A DNA stretch of 21,532 nucleotides from Coptodactyla brooksi (GCA_033557675.1 JAWQRM010000553.1:1-21532); one strand, 5' to 3'. Counted from the stretch's first letter, positions 9,674 to 18,099 are shown. A program made the numbers and translations. The notes: a model not told the origin generated them from the sequence alone.

Positions 9674-9800
9674 TAAATCGGAACACCCTGCATATTCCAA
9701 AATAGTTTCAAATTGTGAAGAATTCGATGTTATGCGACTTTTATTTGAAACGATTTTTTTCAAAAGGGAACAATAGCCGAGATTAAGAAAGAATATCCTC
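9674..9800 (+). repeat. insertion related to the TATACAGGGTGTTC repeat (partial unit)
   Basis: ATTTAAATCGGAACACCCTG followed by CATATTCCAAAATAGTTTCAAATTGTGAAGA and GACTTTTATTTGAAACGATTTTTTTC matches the left half of the array unit at 21283-21370. It interrupts the mariner frame just after the residues KGEPKP, so it is younger than the mariner copy. Similarity fades after about 9770. Confidence 0.8.
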
Positions 9801-9985
9801 TTTACCCATAGGAGTGTTTTTTATTATTAATTCTGCTTATAACTCTAGAACTGTTAATTTTAAACATATACTCTCCTTATAGTTTTTACTCACAATTTTA
9901 TGTAGATTACAAAAATACATCTTGTTACAAAAAGTTGTTAAAAATCAAAAAATATAGATTAAGTACCATATGGACAATGTTTACA
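9801..9985. other. unassigned insert sequence between two repeats
   Basis: AT-rich DNA lying between the GAACACCCTG-type repeat and the next dispersed element, all inside the mariner copy. I cannot match it elsewhere in the window. Confidence 0.4.
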
Positions 9986-10222
9986 AAATCCTTATTGTGA
10001 CCAGAGTATATAATAATTAGCTTGTATGTAAAGAGTATTGTTTTAATCAGTCTAATGTGGCGATCTAAAAACGACAGACGGATAGATAAACAGACAGACG
10101 GACGGACAGACCAGCCACCAAAAATAGCATAGATAGACTACAAATAGCCTAATTCGTCAAGATTCATCAAAATCTCGACATCGCCTTTTTTGCGAACACA
10201 ATATTTTCTCTTAAGAGAAAAT
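9986..10222 (+). mobile_element. dispersed repeat element A, copy 1
   Basis: Begins AAATCCTTATTGTGACCAG, has TATATAATAATTA.CTTGTATGTAAAG, a GACAGACGGACGGACAGACC run, CCACCAAAAATAGCATAGAT and CTACAAA.AGCCTAATTCGTC, then ATCAAAATCTCGACATCG, and ends near the palindrome TTTTCTCTTAAGAGAAAA. Copies occur at 13028 (+) and 13431 (minus). No coding potential or clear terminal repeats; small internal palindromes suggest a non-autonomous DNA element or the untranslated end of a retrotransposon. It sits in the mariner pseudogene and is therefore younger than it. Confidence 0.8.
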
Positions 10223-10624
10223 AAAAAATTGCGTTTTCAGAAGTCAAGAATCAAGACAACGTTGATTACTTTTTATGGTTCACAAGGATTGTCCACAAGG
10301 AATTTGTTCCACACAGTAAAACTGTTCTTTTTATTGCATAAGAATACACCACTACATAAGACGTTAAAAGTTCGTGAATTTTTGGTAAGACAAAATTATC
10401 TGTGTCGTTGACCATCCACCGTATTCGCCTCATATATGTGTGACTATTTTCTTTTTCCTAAACTGAAAATGGTGAAATGATCGTTTTATGATGATATTTC
10501 AGCCATTCAAGCAGCTGTGACGCAAGTACTAAAGGCCTTTCCTAAGGATGACGTACAAAAATCTATACATGCATTGCTAGAAAGTATATCGAGTTAAATG
10601 GAACCTATTTTGAATGAAAAATAA

Positions 10625-10833
10625 CTTTTAAACATAATTCAATGTATATCTAAAAATATTTAGATATAGTTTTTTTTTGTATATCTAAAAATTCTCGTTT
10701 TTTTATTCTCATACTGTGTATTCAGTTTAAATCACAATCGCCAAATAGTCCCGATTTTAGTGTACTGAATCTTATCTTTTTAACCCCATTCGGTCTCTGT
10801 AACAAAGAGCTTCGGCGAATACAATCGATAAAT
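10625..10833. other. AT-rich DNA, no gene recognised
   Basis: Sequence just 3' of the mariner reading frame. It includes a repeated ATATCTAAAAAT word (about 10648, 10680). It could hold the decayed 3' end of the mariner element but I cannot recognise a terminal repeat. Confidence 0.4.
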
Positions 10834-11097
10834 TAATTGATCGAATGTTTTCAAAATGCCTACAATGAGCAAGCAGAAACTCTTGATAATATTCCCTAAC
10901 AATGCAGACATGTTCAGAATCTACTGAATGTTGGCTGAGGGAGAATTTAGAGTCTACTGAATCTCATTAATACTTATAAGATTCCTCATACTAATAAGGT
11001 AAAACTTCGTCGTGAAGGACGACTGCAAACTACTTTAGCTTATTTACAAGAAACTTTAGAGAAAGCCAAATCCTTAACCAATTCAAATTTAATTTAA
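10834..11097 (+). pseudogene. unidentified coding relic with in-frame stops
   Basis: One frame can be read through four stops: ECFQNAYNEQAETLDNIP, stop, QCRHVQNLLNVG, stop, GRI, stop, SLLNLINTYKIPHTNKVKL, RREGRLQTTLAYLQETLEKA, KSLTNSNLI, then TAA at 11095-11097. The uninterrupted last part (10951-11097) has strongly protein-like composition with an amphipathic, probably helical end. I do not recognise the family. It is most likely the C-terminus of a dead transposon protein or a host gene fragment. Confidence 0.4.
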
Positions 11098-11575
11098 GTT
11101 AGTTGTATTATTAAGTGAGTTGTAAATGCATACCATATTTGCAATGCGAAATTACTGGACAGAGGGGGTATTTGAAATTTATTTAATCAGTGATTATTAT
11201 GTTTTTAAATAAGCATACTAGTCCTTATTGTTTTAAAATAAAATTATTTTATAAGATAGTATTCCTATTGCCATAAGAATAAAATTTATTTGGAATAAAA
11301 TATGCTAATTATTCACACAATTGGACACAAGCTTAACCCTGCTGTTCTCCTTAGTTTTACTATACACTATAGTAAAAATGTCATGGATTGTCAATAGCTC
11401 GAAATTAATATATTGTGATTTTATTACAGTACATAAACGCAAATAACGATGAAAAGCAATCTTATTACTAACAAAAGTAAAATGGATTATAATAAAAAAT
11501 ATTACTAACACTAATATTAAAAACAAGAGAGAATATCAAATAAATTCTGATGTGCATCCAATTATTGCCTAATCT
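11098..11575. other. AT-rich DNA downstream of the piggyBac relic
   Basis: No gene recognised. It contains a small perfect hairpin at 11355-11377 (arms TTTTACTATA / TATAGTAAAA, 3-nt loop). Being immediately 3' of the minus-strand piggyBac stop, it may include the decayed end of that element. Confidence 0.5.
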
Positions 11576-12780
11576 TTACTGATGACAATAATACACCACA
11601 TGAACCTTACACAAATATTTATTACAGTTACAACATGTTATACTTGCTTTATTGTCACATTTTTGATGGACACATATTACATCGTGCTCTTTTATTTTTA
11701 CTGATTGCACCAGGTGTAGATGGCAGTGCTACTTCGCCACGTTGATCTTAAAATTTTTTCATTACGGCAGTAGATTGTTGAGTACGAGGGGTTTGTGTTC
11801 TCTTGGCATCGTATAGGGAGTTACCATTAGTTTGCCCAATTCTTCCAGAAATAGTCTTCTCTTGTACAGAACGTTCTTATTCCAATCTGGATTTATTTCT
11901 CTCCATAGCACAAATGCATTACAAGCACTAGCATAAAGTATATTGTAGAACAAAATAATAGGCCATCGGTTGGTTTTTCTTTTGCAAGTATATGCAGCAA
12001 TACTCATTTGGTAGTCTAGTATCATTTGTTCTTGTCGTCCCTGCCGCAATTGTGGTATCCTTGGTAAAATAAAAAGTAGAACTAGTTAGGGTTTATTTTT
12101 TCTAACTGTTTCTAACATGGTAAGTTTTCTTTTGAGGAGCATTTCATCTAATTTTTGGACGTGAAAAAATTATTACATGTAACATTTTGCTTGATTTTTT
12201 CACCAGGAAATTTTCCCGTATAAACATGAGCTTTCATGGCGTAGAAACTACCGCTGTCACAGAGTCCATATTTTGATGCTGGCTTGCTGGGAATATACTG
12301 TTTGAAAGGATAGCGTCCTCTGAAGCCAACAAGTTATTCGTCAACAGTAACTTTATCGCCTACATTGTACAATTTAGGCATAATTTTTATCCACTTCTCC
12401 TGAAACTCTGTCATAGAGGCTAATTTGTCACTTGCTGTCCTTTGCTGACCATCGATCTTATGATCAAAACGTAATACGCGTAATATTCGATAAAACAAAC
12501 TTTCAACGACATCGTTGCACGAAAAATAGGTCTACCGGTTTCGGCATCCCGCAAACTTTTTGTTGATTCGCCATGTGATTTATAAACTCCTACCAACAAT
12601 AATAATCCTATATACCCTTGTATTTCAATATTATCGAGATCTTCCCAATCGCACCCGTACACATAATTTTGTCTCTTGACTGTACTAACTGCACAGGAAC
12701 AACAGTATTTGTTTGCACTACGTGATGATCTGAAGATCTGAAAAATCTTCATCGTCGAATGCACTATATATAAAAATTAG
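11576..12780 (-). pseudogene. piggyBac transposase pseudogene
   Basis: Reading on the minus strand, DWEDLDNIEIQGYIGLLLLV, GVYKSHGESTKSLRDAETGR and PIFRATMSLK match the piggyBac N-terminal catalytic region. After a frameshift, DKLASMTEFQEKW then KVTVDE, a stop (Q expected), LVGFRGRYPFKQYIPSKPAS and LCDSGSFYAMKAHVYTGKFP follow. CNNFFTS stands where DNFFTS is expected, so a catalytic Asp is lost, followed by LLKRKLTMLETVRKNKP. The C-terminal part gives YTCKRKTNRWPIILFYNILY and the Cys-rich finger KRARCNMCPSK, then (after a frameshift) TCCNCNKYLCKVHVVYYCH, ending at a stop at 11576. The roughly 100 N-terminal residues and the element ends were not recognised; full-length family members are about 550-600 residues. 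Multiple stops and frameshifts make this copy inactive. Confidence 0.93.
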
Positions 12781-12835
12781 ATGTACATCGTACATGACTT
12801 TCTCTTACCTTGCCCCTGGTTTAAATATAAAAAAA

Positions 12836-13026
12836 ATTTAAAGAAAAATTCCATTCGTACCCGTCATCTTTTTCCAAAAATGTGTAATAACGCCCATATC
12901 GTGCGATTTAGAACTGATGTATAATAATTAAAGTGGCCCTCAAGTCTTATAAGGCCTTCAAAAATATCATAACATACAGGGTGTTCCATTTAAAAATCGG
13001 AAGTTGGATAGTTTTTAGAATAAACC
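12836..13026 (+). repeat. copy of the TATACAGGGTGTTC repeat unit
   Basis: AAAGAAAAATTCCATTCGTACCCGTC, TTTTTCCAAAAATGTG, AATAACGCCC, GTATAATAATTAAAGTGGCC, TCTTATAAGG and CATACAGGGTGTTCCATTTAAAAATC follow the same order as the array unit at 21091-21270. It is cut off by repeat element A at about 13027. It lies next to the N-terminal edge of the piggyBac relic, which may mark where that copy was truncated. Confidence 0.88.
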
Positions 13027-13027
13027 G

Positions 13028-13166
13028 AAATCCTTATTGTGACCAGACTATATAATAATTACCTTGTATGTAAAGTATTGTATTACTCAGTCTAACGTGG
13101 ACACAGACGGACAGACCAACCACCAAAAATAGCATAGATGGGCTACAAAAAGCCTAATTCATTAGT
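13028..13166 (+). mobile_element. dispersed repeat element A, copy 2 (3' truncated)
   Basis: Starts AAATCCTTATTGTGACCAGA like copy 1 and keeps the GTATGTAAAG, ACAGACGGACAGACCAACCACC and GCTACAAAAAGCCTAATTC blocks. It ends before the ATCTCGACATCG portion. It appears inserted in the preceding repeat within AATAAAC. Confidence 0.85.
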
Positions 13167-13430
13167 TTGGTAGTATTGTAATATTTTTGTGTATGTCACT
13201 AAAAAGTAACCACATCTTGACATTTCAAACATAGGCATTCGTGAACTGAGTAATTTTTCGTTATTCGAACGTTTCAAAGTGTTTGTTGTAATTTATAATT
13301 AACAAGTATTCAGTTTTCGCTCTTTACAGTATACGATTCATTGTTAATACCCTTTGATAATAATCAATATTCTTTTCCAAGCAAGTTTTGAAGTACGTGC
13401 AGTTATGGACAATTTTAAAATATCTGAAAG

Positions 13431-13655
13431 TATTACTTTCTTTTAAGAGAAAGTATTGCATTCGCAAAAATCGATGTCGAGATTTTGATAGATCTCGACG
13501 AATTAGGCTTTTTGTAGCCTACTTTAGCTATTTTTGGTGGTTGGTCTGTCCGTCCGTCTGTAAGTCATTTAATTATTGCCACATTAGACTAATTAGACTA
13601 ATTAAAATAATACTTTACATACAGGCTAATTATTATATAATCTGGTCACGATGAC
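13431..13655 (-). mobile_element. dispersed repeat element A, copy 3 (inverted, near full length)
   Basis: The reverse complement runs from GTGACCAGATTATATAATAATTA at the right to AAATCTCGACATCG, TTTTTGCGAATGCAATACTTTCTC and TTAAAAGAAAGT at the left, the same order as copy 1. With copy 2 it forms a tail-to-tail inverted pair around about 265 bp of unassigned DNA. The open frame reported across it (13388-13654) is an accident of this repeat. Confidence 0.85.
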
Positions 13656-13956
13656 GAATTAGCGTGCAAGGTACTGTATCTCGGAAACTACTCCTAAACA
13701 TTCAAATACATTCAAGCTTTAAACGCATTCTCGTTTACAACACTTCATTCAGTTTTTCTCATATTACACATCAATTTAGTATATTCCAAAAAAAATGACT
13801 TTACAGTTCTAGCTTGTTAATCATTAGAAAAGTGAAAATATAATATAAATACGCAAATTATGGTTTTCGAATATCAACTGAATTAAAGAAATGTATTTAC
13901 GAAAACCTTAAGTCAAACTGACACTTTCAAATGGTATCTATAAGATAAGTGAATGT
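13656..13956. other. unassigned AT-rich DNA
   Basis: I see no gene, splice signal or repeat here. Confidence 0.5.
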
Positions 13957-14181
13957 ATATCGAGGGCGTCATATCAAAAAGGCGTAAGAGTCAAAAAGTA
14001 AATTTTACACAGTAAGGTTACTGTTTTTGCGACTATGAAATGCTTAGATATCCCCCTAAGCCTTTCATAGTCGCAAAAATAGTAACCTTACTAAAAAGAT
14101 TGTTTTTTAAATAGTATTTTTTGTTTTATGTAAAATTTATTTTTTGGCTCTTACGCCCTTTAGATATGACTCCCTCGATAT
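13957..14181. mobile_element. foldback MITE with arms of about 91 and 126 bp
   Basis: Left arm 13957-14047 starts ATATCGAGGGCGTCATATC and includes AAGGCGTAAGAGTCAAAAAGT, AAATTTTACA, AGTAAGGTTACTGTTTTTGC and GACTATGAAATGCTTAG. The reverse complement of the right arm (14056-14181) repeats every block in order with few mismatches (ATATCGAGGGAGTCATATC ... GACTATGAAAGGCTTAG), plus an extra 35-40 bp AT-rich insert. The loop is only about 8 nt. The ends suggest a non-autonomous DNA transposon; flanking TGTA/TGTAT is too short to call a target duplication. A transcript across it would fold into a near-continuous hairpin. Confidence 0.88.
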
Positions 14182-14305
14182 GTATTTTAAAACTTTTATA
14201 ATAGTTTTCATATAGCTAGACAACCCCATCTACACGCGACTACATTACTGCGCATATTACTTTCCTTATGGCGTACTTTCCTTACTTTCCTTATGGCGTA
14301 GTACG

Positions 14306-14321
14306 CGTGAACGCGTTCACG
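14306..14321. promoter_or_regulatory. 16-bp perfect palindrome CGTGAACGCGTTCACG
   Basis: A perfect dyad rich in CpG in otherwise AT-rich DNA, immediately followed by an ATG at 14322. Just upstream (about 14263-14300) the block ACTTTCCTTATGGCGTA occurs twice. This could be a dimer binding site near a transcription start, or chance; nothing direct shows activity. Confidence 0.3.
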
Positions 14322-14373
14322 ATGAATCCAAATGTTTTAGAGTGTTTCATGTGTAGTGATTTAAATAATTACG
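14322..14373 (+). other. possible first coding exon with strong donor site
   Basis: ATG at 14322 opens MNPNVLECFMCSDLNNY and reaches ACG|GTAAGTT, a near-ideal donor, at 14374. The nearest good acceptor (TTTTTTATTTTACAG, ending 14921) would add only AIFPIIIF before a stop. The acceptor at about 17115 (TTTTTAATAG) would keep frame into DTSTPQCHAEFTSGRADEEI and further to a stop at 17261, across an intron containing the LINE relic. The CxxC pair is suggestive but short. No family recognised. Confidence 0.2.
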
Positions 14374-14556
14374 GTAAGTTATTATATTCATAGTCAATAT
14401 ACCAACGCAAAGCAAATGAAATATGTTTTTGTTTATTATGTATTCCATTTATGTTTCTTTAATTACGAATTGGTGATTAATTGTTACTAATTGTGATTAT
14501 TGGTAAATCGAATAATTTACACACTTCCAAACTAAGTTTGTCCAACACATACTTCT

Positions 14557-14601
14557 AAACAATTAAGTTTGTCCAAACTGTGCAAACAAACTTAATTGTT
14601 T
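14557..14601. repeat. hairpin with 16-bp perfect arms
   Basis: AAACAATTAAGTTTGT at 14557-14572 is the exact reverse complement of 14586-14601, with a 13-nt loop. A related AACTAAGTTTGTCCAA word lies just upstream at about 14529. Confidence 0.85.
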
Positions 14602-15350
14602 TGAGAATATAATTACTGTACAGAGTGTTACATTAGACTATACGTATCGAATTATTTCCTATGTCTAAGAAAGTGTATTTTTTAATTCTATTACTACTTA
14701 TAGAGCTAAAAATGCTTACTGAGAACGTCAAATGCTCCCTAATCATTTCTATTTGTTGTTCAGATAGTAATTATATATCCCAAGTTTTCATTCTAGATAT
14801 GCTTTCTTGGGTATTAAATTAATGGATTTTTTGTTTTGTTTGCAAATGTAATAATGTTTTTTTTAAATACATTCATATAACTTTAAAAATTAAAATATTT
14901 TTCATTTTTTTTATTTTACAGCGATTTTTCCAATAATAATTTTTTAGGCATAAGAGGTGATTTTATTTTTTGTATATTTTTAAGTATATTCTCAAAAAAC
15001 AAAAAGTAATGATTTGTCTTATAAAACAGTTTCTTTTGTACAGTTACAAAAATTCTGAGCTCTGAACTTCAAAATTAATTTTTTTTTGAATTTTTAGTTA
15101 CAACAATGATTAGTCCTTAATGATGGACATCAAAAATTTGTATTTGATCAAAAGAGGAAAAAGCTGGAGATTTCAAAAATGGAAATATCAAGGATGATTT
15201 AGGAGACAGTGCAAAAGAAGAACAAATGCAGAAAAATTGGTAAGGAAAACTATATCTTGCATACAAGTTAATAATTATTGCTTTATTTTTATGTTTTTAA
15301 ATAATTTTCATTGAGTTTCTTATTTCTTTTTCTTCTTGTGTTATTCTCAC
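14602..15350. other. AT-rich DNA with one exon-like patch
   Basis: Mostly poly-T rich. Between about 15095 and 15240 there is a purine-rich patch with an acceptor-like TTGAATTTTTAG before it and TTG|GTAAGG after it. One frame reads LVLNDGHQKFVFDQKRKKLE and a little further before a stop. I cannot place it, and stops in every frame argue against a normal coding exon. Confidence 0.3.
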
Positions 15351-16760
15351 TCAGTCACTGGGTCCACAATATGGATCATCTTTCTCTACTTTGTTCAGTC
15401 CATAGCATTTCATGTATCTAGATCTGCGAAGGCCACATCGTTTTTGATGGTATCCAACCATCTCATCTTCAGGCTCTCACTAGGGCGTTTTCCATTCACT
15501 TCCAGATACAGAATTCTCCTTGCCACACTGTCCTCCTCTCTCCTCATGACGTGGCCGTACCAGCTTGGCCGTCTTTCTTTGGCCTTATCTATGATCCATT
15601 CTGCTTAACATTTGGTTCTCTCTCCTGGACTGTAGCCAGCATTCAGCAGACTAGAGTATTACAGGGCGGACAACAGTGCGGTAGGTCTTACTTTTCAGAC
15701 GGACTGACATCTTCTGTTCGTATAGTATTCCAGTGCACTTCCTCCACTTTATCCATGCAGTATTGATCCTCGCAGTGACAGTCTTTCTTTCTCCTTTTTC
15801 ATAAGTGGTAGTGGCTTTGGGAAGGTCCTTTCCGTCAACCTTAATAGCTCCAGGAGTTTGACTGGTTGTTTCAACTGCCAAGGTATTTCGCCTTGGCCAT
15901 GTTCAAGCAGAGGCTGTACTGGTCTAACCTATCCTTCCATCTCTGGACTCTCCTCTGTAGTTCCAAGTGTTCAGTTGTTGAGATTGCAACATTGTTTGCG
16001 TATATTAGTATCCATGAGCACGTGTTGATCTTGTCAATGAATGATATTAAAGATGAGGGTAATAGAGATCTTTGTGAAATATTCTTTCCATCTATCTAGG
16101 ATCTTCGTGTCTTCATAGATAGGTTATCAATTCTTGTCCTTCAGTAGATGGTACTGAGCGCTGTTCAGGGTAGCTGTGTGTCTTTTCTTCGCCAGCGTGA
16201 AGAGATCCTCCTCTCCTCCGGATTTCTCAAAATCCTCACTCCTTTTCATTCATTCTTCAGTGACGGCCGTCTTCACTTGTTTTTTGGTTCACCTGTACTT
16301 TATATTTATTCTTGCCTCATCGAGATCTTTCAATAAATTATCTTTTTCTTCTTCTGAACAACCGGCTTGAGGAGTGTATGTGAAGATACAGAAGAATGTT
16401 TCTTTACCCAAGTCGAAGCGTGCAGCCAGGATGCAGTCGGCGATGGGAATGACTTTTCAGATCTTGTTAGCGATTTCTTGTTCTTCGCAGGTTGCTAGTT
16501 ATAGATTCATACATACTTGACTGTAAGTCCCAGTTGTCTTGCCATTGATCTTTTCTATCGGATCTCCTGCAATTATAGGATATCTACTTTCCTCTTCATC
16601 ATCATATTTGTGATCTCTTGTCCAGTGAGCATACCGATGATAAGTGTGGCAAACCTTAGTTTTATCGATAAGTGGGGTGGATGTGGTTCTTTCAATCTTC
16701 TCATTCGTTCTAAACCACTAGTGAGCGGCAGTCTTGGATCTTTTGTACTTACCACATAAT
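15351..16760 (-). pseudogene. RTE-like non-LTR retrotransposon ORF, internally deleted
   Basis: From the 5' side (right): LRFATLIIGMLTGQEITNMM and MKRKVDIL, a stop, then LQEIR match the start of the AP endonuclease. AARFDLGKETFFCIFTYTPQ and AGCSEEEKDNLLKDLDEA match its later part; about 100 endonuclease residues are then missing. FTLAKKRHTATLNSA and KILDRWKEYFTKI are linker. Most of the reverse transcriptase fingers and palm are deleted, and reading resumes at WILIYANNVAIST, where YADD is expected. DRLDQYSLCLNM, GAIKVDGKDLPK, RINTAWIKWRKCTGILYEQK and LKSKTYRTVVRPVIL follow. The C-terminus reads RPSWYGHVMRREEDSVARRI, LEVNGKRPSESLKMRWLDTI and KMIHIVDPVTE, ending at 15351. Intact members exceed 900 residues; this copy keeps under half. 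Its GC content is higher than the neighbours, so it may be a later arrival. Confidence 0.9.
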
Positions 16761-17373
16761 ATGATATTTAATCGTTGTTTGTAATTTTCCTTCTGTATTG
16801 GAATTGCTTTCAGCCTGTCGAAAAAGCTTCGAAATATTGCTTCCTTCTATTGCTCGGAATGTGCTAACGCCCAACGGATTATGTTATCTGTTTGTGTTGA
16901 TTTTCTGTAAATATTGTATTTTAATTTATTTTCTTTCTTAGTTATGGTAGGTTTTTATTTCAAATACTTTTTCCAATATGTTTTCGTTAATCACCAATAA
17001 CGGTCATTATTATTTTCTTGTATTCTTTGCAATTCTATTAATAAGATTTCGCAGCTATTCTATTTTGCAATTCTATTGTAGTAGATAAACATTCTAATAA
17101 TTCAATTTTTAATAGATACCAGCACCCCTCAGTGTCATGCAGAATTTACGTCTGGCCGTGCTGATGAAGAGATTGTCAAGGAGCTCTTGATGCATCAAGT
17201 CTCATTTCTCTTCTTTCGTGCCAAATTGCAACTGCAGAATTCCATTGATCGTGGAATTTAGACATGGGAACCTTGCTGCCTAATACATGTGTTGAGTATT
17301 TTCATTCTCCAAAAGACCTGCAACAGCCACTGTATGACGAGGTGTAACATTATCATCTATAAAAAGGATTCTG
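16761..17373. other. unassigned DNA 5' of the LINE relic
   Basis: The segment 17115-17261 is open on the + strand after an acceptor-like TTTTTAATAG (DTSTPQCHAEFTSGRADEEI, then VKELLMHQVSFLFFRAKLQL), while its reverse complement also has a protein-like stretch (ARRKFCMTLRGAGIY). I cannot decide which strand, if either, once coded. The rest is AT-rich without motifs. Confidence 0.35.
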
Positions 17374-17488
17374 GATTGCTAATCCCAAAATCAAAAGAAA
17401 AATATCGCGATGTACGACGTTTCCAGTTCATCAAAAACAAACTAAACGGTTAGTATGAATTGTTGCAATTTCTTTTAAAATCGTTAAA
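17374..17488 (+). repeat. duplicated segment, leader copy 1
   Basis: GATTGCTAATCCCAAAATCAAAA, ATCGCGATGTAC, AACGGTTAGTATGAATTGTTGCAATTTC and TTTTAAAATCGTTAA correspond in order to 18505-18650. The copies are 1.13 kb apart in the same orientation. Each is followed, directly or after inserted DNA, by a TGTCAAATTG array. Confidence 0.75.
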
Positions 17489-17635
17489 TACGTCGACCAA
17501 GTATTATTTGTTTGAAAGCGATATTAATACTATTTTTTTAATAATTATTTTCTACAATAAGTTGGGAGGTTCCCTTTGCAAGGAATAACAACTGCCACAA
17601 ACTCACGTTAGAATGTTCTAAGGGTCTCAAATGAA

Positions 17636-17680
17636 AACTTACTACATTAACTACTATACTTGTAGTAAATGTAGTAAGTT
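17636..17680. repeat. hairpin with 13-bp perfect arms
   Basis: AACTTACTACATT (17636-17648) pairs with 17668-17680. The interior (ACTAC...GTAGT) can pair further with one bulge, so the stem extends to near the centre. Confidence 0.8.
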
Positions 17681-17866
17681 CTTGTAGAGTATAGAAACAA
17701 TTCATCCATTCAAACATATTTAATATAGATTTAATAGTTATTTATACAACAAAGGACTTAATCTCCCGAACAGATAAAACTCTGTTTAATCCCATGTTGT
17801 ATACAATATTTTATTTTTTAAAATTCGAATTTAATAGCTAACTTGCTAAAAGTTAGGAATTAAATA

Positions 17867-17949
17867 AAAATTTCATGTGTACATAGCTTTAACGTCAAAG
17901 TGACAGCTAATGTCACTTTGATGTTAAAGCGATGTACCTATGAAATTTT
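17867..17949. repeat. hairpin with 39-bp arms and 5-nt loop
   Basis: The arm 17867-17905 (AAAATTTCATG ... GCTTTAACGTCAAAGTGACA) matches the reverse complement of 17911-17949 at 35 of 39 positions; the loop is GCTAA. The symmetry ends sharply at both outer sides, so this may be a miniature foldback insertion. Its inner end carries AAAGTGACA/TGTCACTTT, a word related to the TGTCA arrays that follow. Confidence 0.9.
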
Positions 17950-18099
17950 ACCATGTCAGATTGCGGTGATCATTGTCAAGACTAATTTTTGGGTTGTTTT
18001 ACTTTAACGCACTTGTGCATAGAGACAGACTTTATGCACTGAAAACGCAATTAAAAACTTACTTTAAATGTGAATTAAAAATAAAATATCTTATCTACT
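17950..18099. other. spacer between hairpin and array
   Basis: No gene. The open frame at 17973-18209 runs into the repeat array and is not credible. Confidence 0.5.

Larger units (their letters stand above)
9170..10624 (+). pseudogene. mariner transposase pseudogene, split by later insertions
   Basis: The N-terminal part (about 9170-9655) reads in several frames: RLAKTYESMKKVYGGDCMSK and AGVYEWFNHFKNG (paired-type DNA-binding domain), a stop at 9303, then NRAEFIEKIHEIIAVDGN, GETVRQILTPDLGKRKVCAR, RVEHCEDLIKTVENDPNF and SIITGDETWCVKYDSETKRQ, which holds the first catalytic Asp in TGDETW. Reading resumes at 10241 with KSRIKTTLITFYGSQG, passes LLHKNTPLH where the family has HDNAPAH, shifts frame to CDYFLFPKLK (third Asp retained), and ends AIQAAVTQVLKAFPKDDVQK before a stop at 10622. 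The second catalytic Asp is replaced by Lys. A normal mariner transposase is about 345 residues, and most of that length is represented. The gap 9656-10240 is filled by two other repeat families. No mariner terminal repeats were identified. Confidence 0.92.

Noticed and set aside
10075..10115. GACA/GACG microsatellite as an independent feature
   Set aside because: The same run is present in all three copies of dispersed element A, so it is an internal part of that element.
13388..13654. 88-residue + strand frame
   Set aside because: It lies across inverted copy 3 of dispersed element A and is not shared as a frame with the other copies.
15336..16759. Several + strand frames over the LINE region
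   Set aside because: They are antisense shadows of the minus-strand RTE-like ORF, whose conserved motifs are clear.
17115..17261. Confident coding exon DTSTPQCHAEFTSG...
   Set aside because: Both strands give protein-like readings and no homologue is recognised, so it is mentioned only as a possibility.
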